From Clostridia bacterium (GTDB lineage Bacteria; Bacillota; Clostridia; Christensenellales; Aristaeellaceae): 64,000 nucleotides of DNA. The notes under the pieces are model-generated. The model ran no database searches. It saw only the letters and a list, made by a program, of their open reading frames with translations, and had not been told where the DNA came from. Shown here in pieces: positions 61,876 to 64,000 of the stretch. The stretch covers positions 1 through 64,000 of the forward strand of contig JAFWQU010000008.1 in the NCBI GenBank assembly GCA_017508975.1. Direction: 5' to 3'. How positions within the stretch are numbered: position 1 is the stretch's first letter; every line of letters starts with the position of its first letter. A program made the position numbers and the translations under genes.

Positions 61876-63441
61876 ATGTTCGGACGAAAGAAAAAGAAAA
61901 AGCAGGAGGAGCTCAAGCCCATCCCGCTGCAGATGCCCGAGGAGACAGACCTTCCGGAGGAGGACCTGGCGTCCATCACCGCCTGTCTCCCCCGCCACGA
62001 CGAGGAGCCTCCGCAGGAGGAGACCCAGTCGATGACCCCCGAGGAGGCACTGGCCGCGCTGCGCCTGAGCCAGCCGCAGGACGAGGAACCGGATGAGGAC
62101 GAGGAGGAGCCGGCGCACCGGCGGACCAACCCCGGCCGCAAGATGCGCCCCAAGCGCAGCCGGGTTGAGCCGGCCCCGGAGGACCATCTCGCCGACAGCG
62201 AGGAGGAGGAAACCCTCGCCCGCCGCCACCCCGCGCTGCGCCGCTTCGGATATTTCTTCATCACGCTGGCGCTGTTGGCCTGCGTGATCGCGACGATTCT
62301 GACCCAGGTTTTCGACCGGGACACCACTGTCTACCAGGTGGCGGAAATGCCCGCGGAGACCGTCACCGCCGCCATGACCCCGATCCAGAGCTTCTTTGCC
62401 TCCATCACCAACTCGGTGGTGGGCTATGTCCGCACCTTCAAGCGCCGGGCCAACATCGAGGAGGCCTATAACGCGGTGGTGGCGCGCAACGAGGAGCTGG
62501 AGTACATCGCCTTGATCGCCGAGGAGCGCCTGATCCAGCTGCAGCAGTTCACGAACATGCAGGACGAGGTGCAGAACAACGCGTCCATGCGGCCCCTGGT
62601 CTGCTCCGTGATTGGCCGGGACGAGGGCAACTATTTCTCCACCTTCACCATCAACCACGGCTCCGACGACGGCATCGAGCCCTTCATGGCCGTCACCCTG
62701 GGCGAGGCACTGATCGGATACACCGAGGTGGTCTCCCCCCGCAGCGCCACCGTGCGCACGATCATCGACAGCGACGCCTCCATCGCCGGCATCATCCAGT
62801 CCAGCCGCGACCAGGGCACCGTCAAGGGCACCCTGGGCATCAACGGCCAGGCGATGTGCCGCATGTACTATCTGCCCGAGGACCATCTGCCCCGCCCGGG
62901 CGACAAGGTCGTCACCTCCGGCGTGGGCATGTCCTTCCCCAAGGGCATCCCGATCGGCACCGTCCGCGAGTCCACCCGCGGCATGGACGCGAACAAGCAG
63001 TACATCGTGGTGGAGCCCGCCGCGGACTTCCAGCACATCGAGTATGTCATCGTGCTGCGCTACCAGCCGAAGGCGCGCGCCGTGCAGAGCCGCGACACCA
63101 CCCAGGTGGACCTGGTCCCGCTGGAGACCGCGCGGCCCTATCCGACCCTGCGGATGAGCATCCTGAACTACTGGAACACGCCCGACCCGAACACCGGGAA
63201 CGTCCCGGCGGAGGAGACCGAGACCCCGGAGAATCCCGAGACTCCGACGCCGACGCCCATCGCCACCCCGCGGCCGACGCCCACCCGAACCCCTTCCGGC
63301 GAGGAGGAGGACGATGAGGACGACGGGCTCGAGTACGTGGTCAGCAGCGAGCCCACCGGGTCGCCGAGCCCCTCCCCCACGCCCAGCCCGACGCCCCTGT
63401 TTACCCTGGATCCCAGCGGCATGAACCTGGAGGATGACTGA
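61876..63441 (+). CDS. mreC: Rod-shape protein MreC with extended N- and C-termini
   Basis: ATG 61876 follows GAGGTGAGGAG. 521 residues, against about 270-300 in most Bacillota. Residues 1-115 are cytoplasmic, starting with a basic MFGRKKKKKQ run and continuing acidic (EEDLAS, DEEPDEDEEEP). A helix at about 125-145 (YFFITLALLACVIATILTQV) and a coiled coil precede the MreC beta domain (SVIGRDEGNYFSTFTINHGS, VVTSGVGMSFPKGIPIGTV). The last 110 residues are Pro/Thr-rich (TPTPIATPRPTPTRTP) and acidic. The core supports mreC; the extensions are unusual. Confidence 0.92.
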   Translation: MFGRKKKKKQEELKPIPLQMPEETDLPEEDLASITACLPRHDEEPPQEETQSMTPEEALAALRLSQPQDEEPDEDEEEPAHRRTNPGRKMRPKRSRVEPAPEDHLADSEEEETLARRHPALRRFGYFFITLALLACVIATILTQVFDRDTTVYQVAEMPAETVTAAMTPIQSFFASITNSVVGYVRTFKRRANIEEAYNAVVARNEELEYIALIAEERLIQLQQFTNMQDEVQNNASMRPLVCSVIGRDEGNYFSTFTINHGSDDGIEPFMAVTLGEALIGYTEVVSPRSATVRTIIDSDASIAGIIQSSRDQGTVKGTLGINGQAMCRMYYLPEDHLPRPGDKVVTSGVGMSFPKGIPIGTVRESTRGMDANKQYIVVEPAADFQHIEYVIVLRYQPKARAVQSRDTTQVDLVPLETARPYPTLRMSILNYWNTPDPNTGNVPAEETETPENPETPTPTPIATPRPTPTRTPSGEEEDDEDDGLEYVVSSEPTGSPSPSPTPSPTPLFTLDPSGMNLEDD

Positions 63442-64000
63442 GGTGAAACGCGCAAGAAAACGCGGAGGCCGGAAGCATCCCCTCCTCCGCGCCGTCTGGC
63501 AGCAGGCAAAGCTGTTCCTGGTGGTTCTGACAGCCTATCTGGTGCAGGTGTGCATTATGCCCTATGTCCGCATCGGCTCCGTCACCCCCAGCATCATCTT
63601 CCCGGTTCTGGCCATTATCACGGTCGGCCTGGGACGGATGCGGGCAGTCTGGGCCGGCACGGCCTTCGGCATCCTGCTGGAATTCATGCAGCCTTCCCAT
63701 GTGCTGTTCAATCTTCTGATCTATCCCGTCGCCGCGATCTTCGGCATGCTGATCTTCGCGGACAAGACCGTTCAGCAGCTTGAGTACGAGCGCGGCATCG
63801 GCAAGCCCGGCCGCAACGCGTCGCCCTGGCTGCGGACCCTCCTGTGCACGGCGGCCGACACGCTGGTCTATGAGACCGTCAACATCGTCTACTTCTTCGT
63901 CCGCGGCGGCGAGCTGAGCCTCCAGACCTTCGGCAGAGGGTTCCTGGACGTGTTCCTCTCGGTGCTGCTGGCCGCGCTGATCATGGTGCCCCTGCGCCGC
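63434..64000 (+). CDS. mreD: Rod-shape protein MreD, C-terminus cut by window edge
   Basis: ATG 63434 (or GTG 63443) overlaps the mreC stop. The frame stays open to the last base, 189 codons. Basic N-terminus (KRARKRGGRKHP) and membrane helices (LFLVVLTAYLVQVCIMPYV, IIFPVLAIITVGLG, AVWAGTAFGILLEFM, FNLLIYPVAAIFGMLIF, VFLSVLLAALIMVPL) fit MreD, the membrane partner of MreC. A hydrophilic loop between helices 4 and 5 is longer than usual. Confidence 0.88.
   Translation, partial: MTEVKRARKRGGRKHPLLRAVWQQAKLFLVVLTAYLVQVCIMPYVRIGSVTPSIIFPVLAIITVGLGRMRAVWAGTAFGILLEFMQPSHVLFNLLIYPVAAIFGMLIFADKTVQQLEYERGIGKPGRNASPWLRTLLCTAADTLVYETVNIVYFFVRGGELSLQTFGRGFLDVFLSVLLAALIMVPLRR

Overview
The window reads as a chromosome segment of a GC-rich member of the Clostridia (Bacillota). 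The backbone carries a T-box leader, a cobalamin riboswitch, an mrfA/mrfB-type repair pair, a pyrophosphate-type phosphofructokinase, a three-gene glycerol-3-phosphate dehydrogenase-like operon with a DUF1667 protein, secreted Big-2 and leucine-rich-repeat proteins, and a maf-mreB-mreC-mreD cluster. A gut or rumen lineage fits these surface proteins, but the sequence alone does not fix the genus.

Region 1 (about 1-10.5 kb) is clearly poorer in GC. A truncated secreted repeat protein (1-2489, minus) is followed by an IS transposase remnant. Then comes an apparent integrative element of about 7.5 kb: an unrecognised 700-residue NTPase with a leader peptide and a hairpin that hides its ribosome binding site, two or three small proteins (one of Cys-rich VLP type), a 350-bp very AT-rich palindromic block, and a tyrosine recombinase beside two Met tRNA genes. 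Four copies of a 119-120 bp element (R1-R4), with 16-bp perfect terminal inverted repeats and a predicted three-way junction, separate its genes. This is the part of the window most likely to be undescribed.

Region 2 (10.5-34 kb) holds a GH26-like hydrolase, a riboswitch-controlled vitamin B12 importer (btuF-btuC-btuD), a large secreted repeat protein, the minus-strand genes lepB, a TPR gene and mrfB, an ECF sigma factor with a small membrane partner, mrfA, radA, three membrane or exported proteins, and a complete branched-chain amino acid importer (SBP-livHMGF).

Region 3 (34-53 kb) holds a Big-2 surface protein, aroF-aroB, a YitT-type membrane protein, a small secreted protein, the glycerol-3-phosphate dehydrogenase-like operon, a MATE exporter, PPi-phosphofructokinase, an esterase, and a leucine T-box followed by a SEC-C gene broken by one in-frame TGA, then leuS and an NlpC/P60-like gene. 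Region 4 (53-64 kb) holds ftsK/spoIIIE, a lipoprotein, another Big-2 surface protein, and maf-mreB-mreC-mreD for cell elongation.

A second repeat family runs through the backbone: eleven intergenic copies of a two-hairpin element of about 53-70 bp. The best copies sit inside a 136-155 bp unit with degenerate terminal inverted repeats. Stem changes are compensated between copies, so structure appears to be selected. Gene calls rest on reading the translations and motifs; no database search was possible.
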